Part shown: positions 1 to 7,706 of the stretch, one piece after another
How the letters are laid out: every line of letters starts with the position of its first letter
How positions within the stretch are numbered: position 1 is the stretch's first letter
NCBI GenBank assembly: GCA_963843805.1
Contig: CAWJLY010000002.1
Location: 71,501 to 135,500, forward strand
From: Ideonella_A sp963843805
GTDB taxonomy: Bacteria; Pseudomonadota; Gammaproteobacteria; Burkholderiales; Burkholderiaceae_C
Length of the DNA: 64,000 nucleotides
Direction of reading: 5' to 3'
Notes under the pieces: model-generated
What the model saw: only the letters and a program-made list of their open reading frames with translations
The model's database searches: none
What the model was told of the DNA's origin: nothing
Program-made: the position numbers and the translations under genes

Positions 1-1
1 G

Positions 2-706
2 CTGTCCCCAGGTGTCGCGCTGTACGGTCAATTGGGAATCGGATCCGGCGGTTACGCGCCGGAAATCATCGATACCGGCCCGGGCGTGCTGGTCTACCCG
101 AAACTGTCTGCCGAGTACATGATCAGCAACAACCTGGGTCTCACGCTGTCGGCGGGCTACATGTTCGCGCCGAAGGCCACGTCCAGGAACTACACCTTCG
201 GCGCCGCCCTGAACTACCACATCCACGGGGCCGGTGACGGCTCGCGCAGTGACGGCGTCTACAGCGGCTATCGTTTCAACCTGTTCCCGCAGACCCAGTC
301 GAACGTGAAGTTCCGCGGCGACGACCAGCCCCGGCTGAACATGCTGACGATCCAGATCGACAAGCTGATCAACGAGCATGTCTACATACCGGTTCAGGGC
401 AGCGTTGCCTACAACGAATACCTCGGATACCCGGGTTATGGCGAAGTGGTCGGCGGCGTCGGCTTGCAGACCCGATTCGACAAGACCGACCGGTTCCAAT
501 TCTTCGGGCAGGTGCTGGTCGGCGCCAATCCCCACGGGCCGATCTTGAAAGGTGGGGTCGGCTTGAACTACAGCGTCAACGAGCGGTTGGCGATCTACGC
601 CACCGCCGGGCAGACACTGGCCCGTTTCGGCGCCATTGGCCAGAAGTTCAGGGCCGACTACGCCGGCATCGGGGTCACGTATCGCTTCTCGATTCCAAAT
701 CGATGA
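2..706 (+). CDS. Outer-membrane beta-barrel-like protein, 5' end outside window
   Basis: The reading frame is open to the left edge, so the start and any signal peptide lie outside the window; at least 234 residues are visible. The protein alternates short polar and aromatic/glycine stretches, is rich in Tyr, Gly and Phe, and ends in YRFSIPNR, close to the aromatic-terminated last strand expected of an outer-membrane barrel. It shares a segment pattern (a Gly-rich hairpin, then G-x-x-x-x-P-x-L, then a strand with G-L/S, then a turn with R-N/S) with the next gene, which suggests two members of one family. I do not recognise a named family and give no function. An internal TTG at 32 is not a convincing start. 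Confidence 0.55.
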   Translation: MSPGVALYGQLGIGSGGYAPEIIDTGPGVLVYPKLSAEYMISNNLGLTLSAGYMFAPKATSRNYTFGAALNYHIHGAGDGSRSDGVYSGYRFNLFPQTQSNVKFRGDDQPRLNMLTIQIDKLINEHVYIPVQGSVAYNEYLGYPGYGEVVGGVGLQTRFDKTDRFQFFGQVLVGANPHGPILKGGVGLNYSVNERLAIYATAGQTLARFGAIGQKFRADYAGIGVTYRFSIPNR

Positions 707-766
707 GGCTGCCCGCTGACATGTCACGTTTCGGCCCGCATCAGGGCCACCAATCGAGGATGCGCC

Positions 767-2356
767 TTGGCTATTCAATCGTTTGAAACACTCCCGGACG
801 ACGACCGGGCGACCCAGGTCCGGACGGCCCGGCGTTCGCGTCAGCGGTTGCGTCGGCTGGCCGTCTGGCTGGCGATCGGTACCGGCATGGTCGCTGCACC
901 GGCCAGCGGTTTTGCGCAAGCCGCACCTGCGGTCGATGCCGCTGTGCAGCGCAGCCTTCCGCTGACCTGGCGGGTCGGTGCCGAGCGGCTGCGGCTGCCG
1001 GGCAACGAATCCTTGGGTCTGGTCAGCACCTCGGTGCTGCTCGGAATCGGCAATGGCTGGCAGGTCGGCCCGATGGTGCAAGGCGCCGCCACCGGACAGC
1101 GTGGCGGCTTGTTCGTGATCGGTGGCGAGGCCTTGTGGCGAACCGACGGCCCGTGGGGCAGCCGCCTGGAGGCCGGCCTGGCCGTCGGCGGCGGCGGCGG
1201 CGCGGCGCTGCCGGTCGGCTCGGGGCTGATGCTCAGGCCACACCTCGACTGGTCGTGGCCGGTCGGCCCGGGCTGGCTGGGTGTCAGTGCGTCGCGCGTC
1301 AGCTTTCCGGACGGCCGAATCGGATCCAACCAGGTCGGCCTGGTATTCGCCGTCGATGACCAGTTTCGATACCAGCGTGCCGGCTCAACCGCTGCCGGCG
1401 ACGGCGCTCGCAACGGGTTCGGATTCGATCGCTTCTGGCTCAACGTCGGCCAGTACCGCGTCGGCAACGGCGGCCACCATGGCTATGGCGGCCTGCGTGC
1501 CGACCACTGGTTGAGCCCGGGCACTTATGCCAGCCTGGAGGCGGCCGGTGCCGCACAGGGTGGCGCGGACGGTTATGCGGAATTGATGGTCGGCCTGGGC
1601 AAGGAGTGGCCGCTGTGGCAGCTTGCCGACGGCACTGGTGCAACGGCGCCGCATCTCGGCGTGCGCGCGGCCCTGGGAATGGCGGGTGGCGGTGCCGTCG
1701 ATACCGGCGGCGGTGCGCTGGTCAAGCTTGCAGCGACCGCCCGCTGGGATTTGCCCAACGACACCGTGATCGGCCTTGAAGTCGGGCGCACGATCGCACC
1801 CGACGGTGGGTTTCGCGCCACTCACCTGCAGGTCTCGCTCGGTTTTACTCTCGACCGCCCGCTGGCGGCGAGCCCGTCGAACGCCCGGCTGCCGCTTCGC
1901 CGCGATGATTTCGAATGGGGGGCGGTGATCGGCCACTTCCCTGGCATGGACTACCGCAACGGCAGCAGCGGCGCGGTGCAGACGGTCGGAATCCGGATGC
2001 GCCGTCCGCTCAGCCCTGCGCTCGACGAGCACCTGCAGCTGACCGGTGGCGTCCACTTCGCCGCCGGTGGCAAGGCAGGTGCCTACGGTGCCGGCCTGAT
2101 CGGCCTGGCCTGGGCGACGCCGCTTCAGCAATCAGGTCTGCAGTGGGGTGTCGAGTTGCTGGGCGGTGCCGCCGGCGGCGGTGGCATCGACAGCCAGGGT
2201 GGTGCGGTCGTGCAACCGATGGTCCGTGTCGGTTGGGCCGACGGGGCGCACCGCTTGCTGGTCGGCGTCGGCCAGATCGAATCGATCAAGGGCCGCCTCA
2301 GCAGCCCGGTGGTCGAGCTGAGCTACAGCCTGGCGTTCGGCGCTGCACGACGCTGA
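767..2356 (+). CDS. Exported glycine-rich beta-barrel-like protein, function unknown
   Basis: Predicted 529 residues from a TTG start. An N-terminal basic stretch (TARRSRQRLRRLAVW) is followed by a hydrophobic segment and a likely signal-peptidase site near ASGFAQA (about residue 50). The rest is very rich in Gly, Val, Leu and aromatic residues in alternating short strands, typical of outer-membrane barrels. Internally the pattern occurs about three times (around residues 60-200, 220-360 and 375-529), and it resembles the preceding protein. The start is uncertain because no clear ribosome site precedes 767. It lies 61 bases after the preceding gene on the same strand, so the two may be co-transcribed. 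Function is not inferable from sequence alone. Confidence 0.6.
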   Translation: MAIQSFETLPDDDRATQVRTARRSRQRLRRLAVWLAIGTGMVAAPASGFAQAAPAVDAAVQRSLPLTWRVGAERLRLPGNESLGLVSTSVLLGIGNGWQVGPMVQGAATGQRGGLFVIGGEALWRTDGPWGSRLEAGLAVGGGGGAALPVGSGLMLRPHLDWSWPVGPGWLGVSASRVSFPDGRIGSNQVGLVFAVDDQFRYQRAGSTAAGDGARNGFGFDRFWLNVGQYRVGNGGHHGYGGLRADHWLSPGTYASLEAAGAAQGGADGYAELMVGLGKEWPLWQLADGTGATAPHLGVRAALGMAGGGAVDTGGGALVKLAATARWDLPNDTVIGLEVGRTIAPDGGFRATHLQVSLGFTLDRPLAASPSNARLPLRRDDFEWGAVIGHFPGMDYRNGSSGAVQTVGIRMRRPLSPALDEHLQLTGGVHFAAGGKAGAYGAGLIGLAWATPLQQSGLQWGVELLGGAAGGGGIDSQGGAVVQPMVRVGWADGAHRLLVGVGQIESIKGRLSSPVVELSYSLAFGAARR

Positions 2357-2370
2357 TCGCTTGTCACCCC

Positions 2371-2417
2371 GGCCAACTTGACGGATGCCCGGCGCCGCCG
2401 CTCGCGCCGAGTTGGCC
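2371..2417. terminator. Possible bidirectional terminator hairpin between convergent genes
   Basis: An inverted repeat GGCCAACT/AGTTGGCC separated by about 31 bases lies between the convergent barrel gene and arfB, in a 141-base gap. The loop is itself GC-rich and there is no U-run, so this is a weak call. Confidence 0.25.
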
Positions 2418-2497
2418 GTCGCCGGCGGCGGTGCCTGGCGGTAGACGCCGGCCACTCCGTATCGGCCACAGCAGACCGCCGCTTGGCCAGCTGTCGC

Positions 2498-2923
2498 TCA
2501 ATCGTCGGCGCGCCCGCGATCGGCCTTGGTCTGCGAGCGTTGACGTTTCGATTCGAGGCGGCGCAGCTTGGAAGCGAAGGTCGGCCGGGTCACTCGGCGA
2601 AGCCGGGGCGGCAGGGCCACGCCGGCAACCAGGTCATAGAGGCGAGCCAGCGCATCGATACGGTTTTTCTCCTGGCTGCGTGCGGTCTGAGCCTTGATGA
2701 CAACAACCGCATCGTCGCTGATCCGCTGATCGCGCAATGCCAGCAGCCGCGCTTTCCAGTCGTCGGGCAACGACGACGCATGGATGTCGAAGCGCAGGTG
2801 CACTGCACTCGACACCTTGTTGACATTCTGACCTCCGGCACCCTGCGCGCGAATGGCGGTGACAGTCGATTCGGTTTCGAGCAAGGCGCGCAGTTGCTGC
2901 GCTTGCGCGGCCGCCAACATCAT
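2498..2923 (-). CDS. arfB: ArfB-type peptidyl-tRNA hydrolase (ribosome rescue)
   Basis: 141 residues, the usual length for ArfB (YaeJ). The catalytic GGQ is seen in AQGAGGQNVNK (residues 30-32), which hydrolyses peptidyl-tRNA on stalled ribosomes. The C-terminus is a basic tail (LRRLESKRQRSQTKADRGR) of the kind that enters the empty mRNA channel in this family. The ATG at 2923 overlaps the upstream TGA (ATGA), so translation is probably coupled to the DUF2177 gene. It is the last gene of the alr-DUF2177-arfB run. Assignment rests on the motif, the length and the tail. Confidence 0.9.
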   Translation of the reverse strand: MMLAAAQAQQLRALLETESTVTAIRAQGAGGQNVNKVSSAVHLRFDIHASSLPDDWKARLLALRDQRISDDAVVVIKAQTARSQEKNRIDALARLYDLVAGVALPPRLRRVTRPTFASKLRRLESKRQRSQTKADRGRADD

Positions 2924-3357
2924 TGCCTGTCGCCACCGGCGGCTCGCCCGGCGCGCTGGCCGGCCCAGGCGACAAGCGCCGTGACGAGCATCCCCCAGGC
3001 CACATCGACCGCGCTGACCAGTACCGGCCAATCGCGCAGTGTGGCCAGATTGGTCAGATCGTAGGTGGCATAAGCGAAAAACCCCAACGCCGCGCCAAGC
3101 ACCGGCGCTGTGGACGCCGTGCCGCCCTGCAGAGCCGGCCGGATGCAGAAGATCACCACGCCGAGCGGATAAATCAGATAAAACGCCAATGCCGCCCCGA
3201 GGCGCGGACTGGCCGCCATCAAATGGCCGATATTCGCCTGATAGAAGTCGGCTGCCAGCAGGCCCAGCCAAACGGCATCGAGGACTGCCAGCACAGGCAG
3301 GCACACCGCATAAGCGACGATCAGTGATTTCATGGCGCTGGTGCGGTTGTTGTTCAT
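2920..3357 (-). CDS. DUF2177 family integral membrane protein
   Basis: 145 residues starting MNNNRTSAMKSLIVAY, with four hydrophobic segments (about 10-30, 48-68, 80-100 and 112-132). The sequence has the DUF2177 features VWLGLLAADFYQ near the start and FFAYATYDLTNLATL in the third segment. The family role is unknown; it is found in the inner membrane. The ATG at 3357 overlaps the alr stop as ATGA, and its own stop overlaps the arfB start, so the three genes form a tight operon. A longer in-frame start at 3399 lies inside alr and lacks family support. Confidence 0.8.
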   Translation of the reverse strand: MNNNRTSAMKSLIVAYAVCLPVLAVLDAVWLGLLAADFYQANIGHLMAASPRLGAALAFYLIYPLGVVIFCIRPALQGGTASTAPVLGAALGFFAYATYDLTNLATLRDWPVLVSAVDVAWGMLVTALVAWAGQRAGRAAGGDRQ

Positions 3358-4448
3358 TGCTCGACCACTCTGACTGGAACGCGTTGAGCCAGGGCACACA
3401 TCAATTCATAGCCGATCGTGCCGGCCGCCGCGGCGATTTCATCGATGCCCAGAACCATGCCGCCACTGCTGCGTCCCCACAAGGTGACTTCGCTGCCGAT
3501 TTCAGCCGACGGCACCGGGCCCAGATCCACGGCCAGCATATCCATCGAGACCCGGCCCACCAGCGGGCAACGGATACCGTCGACCAGCGCCGGCGTTGCG
3601 CTTGCAACGACGCGCGGGTAACCATCGGCGTAGCCGCAGGCAACGATGCCGATTCGCATCGGGCCGCGGGCAGTGAACTGGCTGCCGTAGCCGACGGCGT
3701 CGCCGGCCTGCAGTTGCTGCGTGGCGATCAGGCGGGCGCGCAAACTCATCGTCGGTTGCAGATTCCAATCTGCACTGCTGTGCTGCGGATGGTCGGGTGA
3801 CGAGCCGTACAACATGATGCCGGCGCGGATCCAGTCGGACCCCGGCTCACCGCCGAAACGCAAGGTGGCGGCGCTGTTGTACACCGACCGATTGCCCGGC
3901 AGGTCGGCAGTGGCCGTTGCGAAGGTCTGCGCCTGCGCAGCGATCCCCGCTGCGGTGTCGGCGCCTGCGAAATGCGTCATCAAGGTGATCGAATCAACCT
4001 GGGTCAGACCCGACAAGCGATGCCACGCCGATCGGTAGGCGGCCGGCGTGAAGCCCAGCCGGTTCATGCCGCTGTTCATTTTCAGAAAGACATGGTGTGG
4101 GTGTTGCGTCTTGTGGGCGGCCAGCCAGTTGATCTGCTGTTCGCAATGCACCGTATGCCACAAATCCAGGCGGGAACACAACTCCAGATCACGTGGCTCG
4201 AAGCAACCCTCCAGCAGCAATATCGGCCCGCGCCAACCGAGTCCGCGCACGCGTTCGGCCTCGGCCAGATCGAGCAGCGCAAACCCGTCAGCCGCCAGCA
4301 GGCCGGGATAGGCACGCTCGATTCCATGTCCGTAGGCGTTGGCCTTGACGACCGCCAGCACTCTGGAGTCGGGTGCGCAGGCCCGAACCCGCCTCAGGTT
4401 GTGCACCAGAGCGTCGATATGAACAAGGGCTTCGATCGGGCGCGGCAT
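3354..4448 (-). CDS. alr: Alanine racemase
   Basis: 364 residues, a normal length. It interconverts L- and D-alanine with pyridoxal phosphate to supply D-Ala for peptidoglycan. The PLP lysine is in VVKANAYGHG (K35); the catalytic tyrosine lies in the conserved GDAVGYGSQF segment near residue 255; MNSGMNRLGF and VSMDMLAVDLG are further family blocks. It is the first gene of a minus-strand operon and is divergent from lplT across a 153-base gap. The lplT-alr neighbourhood is common in beta- and gammaproteobacteria. No frameshift or missing residue seen. Confidence 0.96.
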   Translation of the reverse strand: MPRPIEALVHIDALVHNLRRVRACAPDSRVLAVVKANAYGHGIERAYPGLLAADGFALLDLAEAERVRGLGWRGPILLLEGCFEPRDLELCSRLDLWHTVHCEQQINWLAAHKTQHPHHVFLKMNSGMNRLGFTPAAYRSAWHRLSGLTQVDSITLMTHFAGADTAAGIAAQAQTFATATADLPGNRSVYNSAATLRFGGEPGSDWIRAGIMLYGSSPDHPQHSSADWNLQPTMSLRARLIATQQLQAGDAVGYGSQFTARGPMRIGIVACGYADGYPRVVASATPALVDGIRCPLVGRVSMDMLAVDLGPVPSAEIGSEVTLWGRSSGGMVLGIDEIAAAAGTIGYELMCALAQRVPVRVVEQ

Positions 4449-4601
4449 CGGCCGATTCTGCCGCAGCGCCGCTTTGCCAGCGAAAGGCCTTTCGAGACAC
4501 GCGTGCTATAAACCGCGCCCGGGAGACAACGGGCAGACAAAGACCCGACAAAGCGATCCAGCGCAGCCGACACGCGCCGCCTGAAAGGCAAGTTTCAGCG
4601 A

Positions 4602-5879
4602 ATGAAAAAAGGTTTTTACACCATCATGTCGGCGCAGTTTTTCAGCTCATTGGCTGACAACGCGCTGCTGGTGGCCGCGATCGAACTGCTGAGAACTTCC
4701 CAATCGCCGGCCTGGCAAATCCCGGCGTTGACGCCGATGTTCGCGTTGTTCTATGTCGTGCTGGCGCCGTTCGTCGGCGCATTTGCAGACGCGGTACCAA
4801 AAGGCCAGGTGATGTTCTACTCGAACACCATCAAGGTGATTGGCTGCCTGATGATGCTGTTCGGCAGCCACCCGCTGCTGTCGTATGCCATCGTCGGGCT
4901 GGGTGCGGCTGCTTATTCGCCGGCCAAATACGGCATCCTGACCGAGCTGCTGCCGCCGTCTCAACTGGTCAAGGCCAACGGCTGGATCGAGGGGCTGACA
5001 ATCGGCTCCATCATTCTCGGCATCCTGCTGGGTGGCCAGCTGGTCGGGCCGCGACTCGCGCCACTGTTGCTCGGTTTCGATCTCCCGTTTATCGATACCG
5101 CCGTTGATACACCACCCGAAGCGGCGATCGCTTCGATGGTGCTGGTGTATATCGTGGCCGCTATCTTCAACTTGTACATCCCGCGCACCGAAGCCCCGCT
5201 GCAACGCCTGGCCGGCAGCCCGCTGGTGCTGCTGCGCGACTTCTCGCATTGCAACGCGCGCCTGTGGAACGACAAGCTCGGCCAGATCTCGCTGGCGACG
5301 ACGACCATGTTCTGGGGCGTCGGCGGCAACTTGCGAATCATCGTTTTTCCATGGGCTGCGGCAGCGCTCGGCTACACAACGACCCAGGCATCGTCACTGG
5401 CCGGCGTGGTCTCGGTGGGTGTTGCCGTCGGGGCCATCGTGGCGTCGATGAAGATGCGACTCGACCGGGCCACCTCGGTGATTCCGCTGGGCATCGTGAT
5501 GGGCGCTCTGGTGATCGGCCTGAACCTCATTCGCGATGTCTGGGTTGCGGTTCCATTTCTGATGCTGCTTGGTGCGGCGGGCGGTTATCTGGTGGTGCCC
5601 ATGAATGCGTTGCTGCAACACCGCGGCCATAACCTGATGGGCGCCGGCCGCTCGATTGCGGTGCAGAATTTCAATGAACAGGCCTGCATCTTGGGCCTCG
5701 GTGCGTTCTACACCGGCATGACCCGACTCGGGTTGTCGGCATTCACCGCCATTGCGCTGTTCGGCCTGGTCGTCGCAGGGGTGATGGAGGTCATCCGGCG
5801 CTGGCACCGCAGCAACTGCATCCACCACAAGGTCGAGGTCGACCGACTGCTCGCGCTGGCGCGAATCGACAAACACTGA
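4602..5879 (+). CDS. lplT: Lysophospholipid transporter LplT
   Basis: 425 residues, a major-facilitator family permease with 11-12 hydrophobic segments. The N-terminus MKKGFYTIMSAQFFSSLADN is a close match to the LplT start, and SPAKYGILTELLPP and GWIEGLTIGSIILG are characteristic blocks. LplT flips lysophosphatidylethanolamine inward for re-acylation; E. coli has it next to the acyltransferase aas, which is absent here. A TATAAA-like element about 90 bases upstream in the alr-lplT gap could be its -10 box, but no good -35 is visible. Confidence 0.93.
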   Translation: MKKGFYTIMSAQFFSSLADNALLVAAIELLRTSQSPAWQIPALTPMFALFYVVLAPFVGAFADAVPKGQVMFYSNTIKVIGCLMMLFGSHPLLSYAIVGLGAAAYSPAKYGILTELLPPSQLVKANGWIEGLTIGSIILGILLGGQLVGPRLAPLLLGFDLPFIDTAVDTPPEAAIASMVLVYIVAAIFNLYIPRTEAPLQRLAGSPLVLLRDFSHCNARLWNDKLGQISLATTTMFWGVGGNLRIIVFPWAAAALGYTTTQASSLAGVVSVGVAVGAIVASMKMRLDRATSVIPLGIVMGALVIGLNLIRDVWVAVPFLMLLGAAGGYLVVPMNALLQHRGHNLMGAGRSIAVQNFNEQACILGLGAFYTGMTRLGLSAFTAIALFGLVVAGVMEVIRRWHRSNCIHHKVEVDRLLALARIDKH

Positions 5880-5949
5880 CCCCGCCGGCAGGCGATCGGC
5901 GGCGGCGGCGGCTGACGATCGGCAACCTGCCGCCGAACGGAACCACCCA

Positions 5950-6447
5950 ATGGCCGATCCCGCCACCAGCATCTACGACTTCGAAGCGCTGTCGATCGAC
6001 GGCAAACCGGCCGCCTTTTCGACTCAGCGGGGCAAGCTGCTGTTGATCGTCAACACGGCCAGCGCATGCGGCTTCACGCCGCAGTTCGGCGGCCTCGAAC
6101 AGCTGGCCAAGGACTACGCCGAGCGTGGCCTGGTGGTGGTCGGCTTTCCGTGCAACCAGTTCGGTGAGCAGGATGCCGGCAGCAACGACGAAATCGCCAG
6201 CTTCTGCCAACTCAACTACGGTGTCAGCTTCCCGATGATGGCCAAGGTCGATGTCAACGGCGACGCCGCGCACCCGCTGTGGAAATGGCTGGCCAGAGAA
6301 GCGCCCGGGTTGCTTGGCAGCAAGTCGATCAAGTGGAACTTCACCAAGTTTCTGGTCGGCCGCGACGGACAGGTCATCAAGCGTTTTGCGCCAACCGACA
6401 GCCCGGAGTCGCTGCGCACGGATATCGAGGCTGCGCTGGCGGTTTGA
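5950..6447 (+). CDS. Glutathione peroxidase family protein (Cys type)
   Basis: 165 residues. The active-site block NTASACGFTPQ has cysteine at residue 40 (a Cys rather than selenocysteine enzyme), followed by GFPCNQFGEQDAGSNDEI with the active-site Gln and by WNFTKFLVGRDG, which supplies the Trp and Asn of the catalytic tetrad. It reduces peroxides with thioredoxin or glutathione in the cytoplasm or periplasm; no signal peptide is seen, so cytoplasm is likely. It follows lplT by 70 GC-rich bases that can form a hairpin. Bacterial members are often called BtuE or Gpo; I leave the symbol blank. Confidence 0.92.
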   Translation: MADPATSIYDFEALSIDGKPAAFSTQRGKLLLIVNTASACGFTPQFGGLEQLAKDYAERGLVVVGFPCNQFGEQDAGSNDEIASFCQLNYGVSFPMMAKVDVNGDAAHPLWKWLAREAPGLLGSKSIKWNFTKFLVGRDGQVIKRFAPTDSPESLRTDIEAALAV

Positions 6448-6508
6448 AATCGATCGCCTCGGGGCGGGCTGGATAATCGGGCTTTCCACACACCGCCGCG
6501 CTGCCACC

Positions 6509-7705
6509 ATGTTTCACCATGTCGACCCCTATCCCGGCGACCCGATCCTGTCGCTGAACGAGGCCTTTCAGAAAGACCCGCGCAAGGACAAGATCAACCT
6601 GTCGATCGGCATCTACTTCGACGACGCCGGCAGGATTCCGATGCTCACGTCGGTTCGCGAAGCCGAGTGGCGAGTGGTCAAGGAGGCCGGCGCGCGACCC
6701 TACCTGCCGATGGAGGGTGCGGCCAATTTCCGCAGCGCCGTGCAGCAACTGCTGTTCGGCGCGGATTCGCCGGCCGCACAGGCCGGTCGCGTGGTCACCA
6801 TCCAGACCGTCGGCTCCAGCGGTGGCCTGAAGGTCGGCGCCGATTTCATCAAGCGTTATTTCCCGGCCAGCCAGGTCCATGTCAGCGACCCGACCTGGGA
6901 CAACCACAAGGCGGTATTCGGCGGCGCCGGGCTGGCGGTCGCCAGCTATCCTTATTACGACGCACAGACCGGCGGGCTGCGCTTCGACGCGATGCGTGAC
7001 GCATTGCGCGGGTTGCCGCCGCGCAGCGTGGTGCTGCTGCACGCCTGCTGCCACAACCCGACCGGCGTCGATCTGAGCCGCGAACAATGGCAGGCGCTGC
7101 TGCCGGTGCTGCGCGAGCATGAGCTGATCCCGTTTGTCGATCTGGCCTATCAAGGCTACGGGGACGGGCTGAACGAAGACGCGTTTTCGGTGCGGCTGCT
7201 CGCCGAATCAGGGCTGAGCTTTTTCGTGGCCAACTCGTTCTCGAAAAACATGAGCGTCTACGGCGAACGTGGCGGCGCGTTGAGCGTGGTCTGCCCGAAC
7301 CATGCACAGGCCGACAATGTGCTGGGTCAGCTGAAGGCCGTGGTGCGCAGCAATTATTCGAGCCCACCGATGCACGGCGGCCAGCTGGTTGCACGGGTGC
7401 TGACCGATGCCGATCTGCGCGCGCAATGGGAGACCGAGGTCGAAGCGATGCGCACCCGCATCGTCGCGATGCGCCAATCGCTGCATGCGGTGCTCAGTGC
7501 CAAACTGCCCGATCGCAACTTCGACTATTTTTTGAAACAGCGCGGCATGTTCAGCTATACCGGTTTGAATGCGGCGCAATGCGACCGCCTGAAAGAAGAA
7601 TTCGGCGTCTATCTGGTTCGCTCGGGCCGCCTGTGCGTGGCCGGACTGAACACCGGCAATGTCGAGGCAACCGCAGTGGCCATCGCCGCGGTGTTGAGCC
7701 GCTGA
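6509..7705 (+). CDS. Aromatic/aspartate aminotransferase (class I, TyrB/AspC type)
   Basis: 398 residues from ATG 6509, the usual size. The N-terminus MFHHVDPYPGDPILSLNEAF and INLSIGIYFDDAGRIP match the AspC/TyrB subfamily. The PLP lysine is in ANSFSKNMSVYGERGG (K246); CCHNPTGVDLS and YQGYGDG are cofactor and substrate loops. It transaminates aromatic amino acids or aspartate with 2-oxoglutarate. An upstream in-frame extension to 6251 overlaps the peroxidase gene and is rejected. The stop lies just before the start of the SNF2 helicase gene. Confidence 0.92.
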   Translation: MFHHVDPYPGDPILSLNEAFQKDPRKDKINLSIGIYFDDAGRIPMLTSVREAEWRVVKEAGARPYLPMEGAANFRSAVQQLLFGADSPAAQAGRVVTIQTVGSSGGLKVGADFIKRYFPASQVHVSDPTWDNHKAVFGGAGLAVASYPYYDAQTGGLRFDAMRDALRGLPPRSVVLLHACCHNPTGVDLSREQWQALLPVLREHELIPFVDLAYQGYGDGLNEDAFSVRLLAESGLSFFVANSFSKNMSVYGERGGALSVVCPNHAQADNVLGQLKAVVRSNYSSPPMHGGQLVARVLTDADLRAQWETEVEAMRTRIVAMRQSLHAVLSAKLPDRNFDYFLKQRGMFSYTGLNAAQCDRLKEEFGVYLVRSGRLCVAGLNTGNVEATAVAIAAVLSR

Positions 7706-7706
7706 G

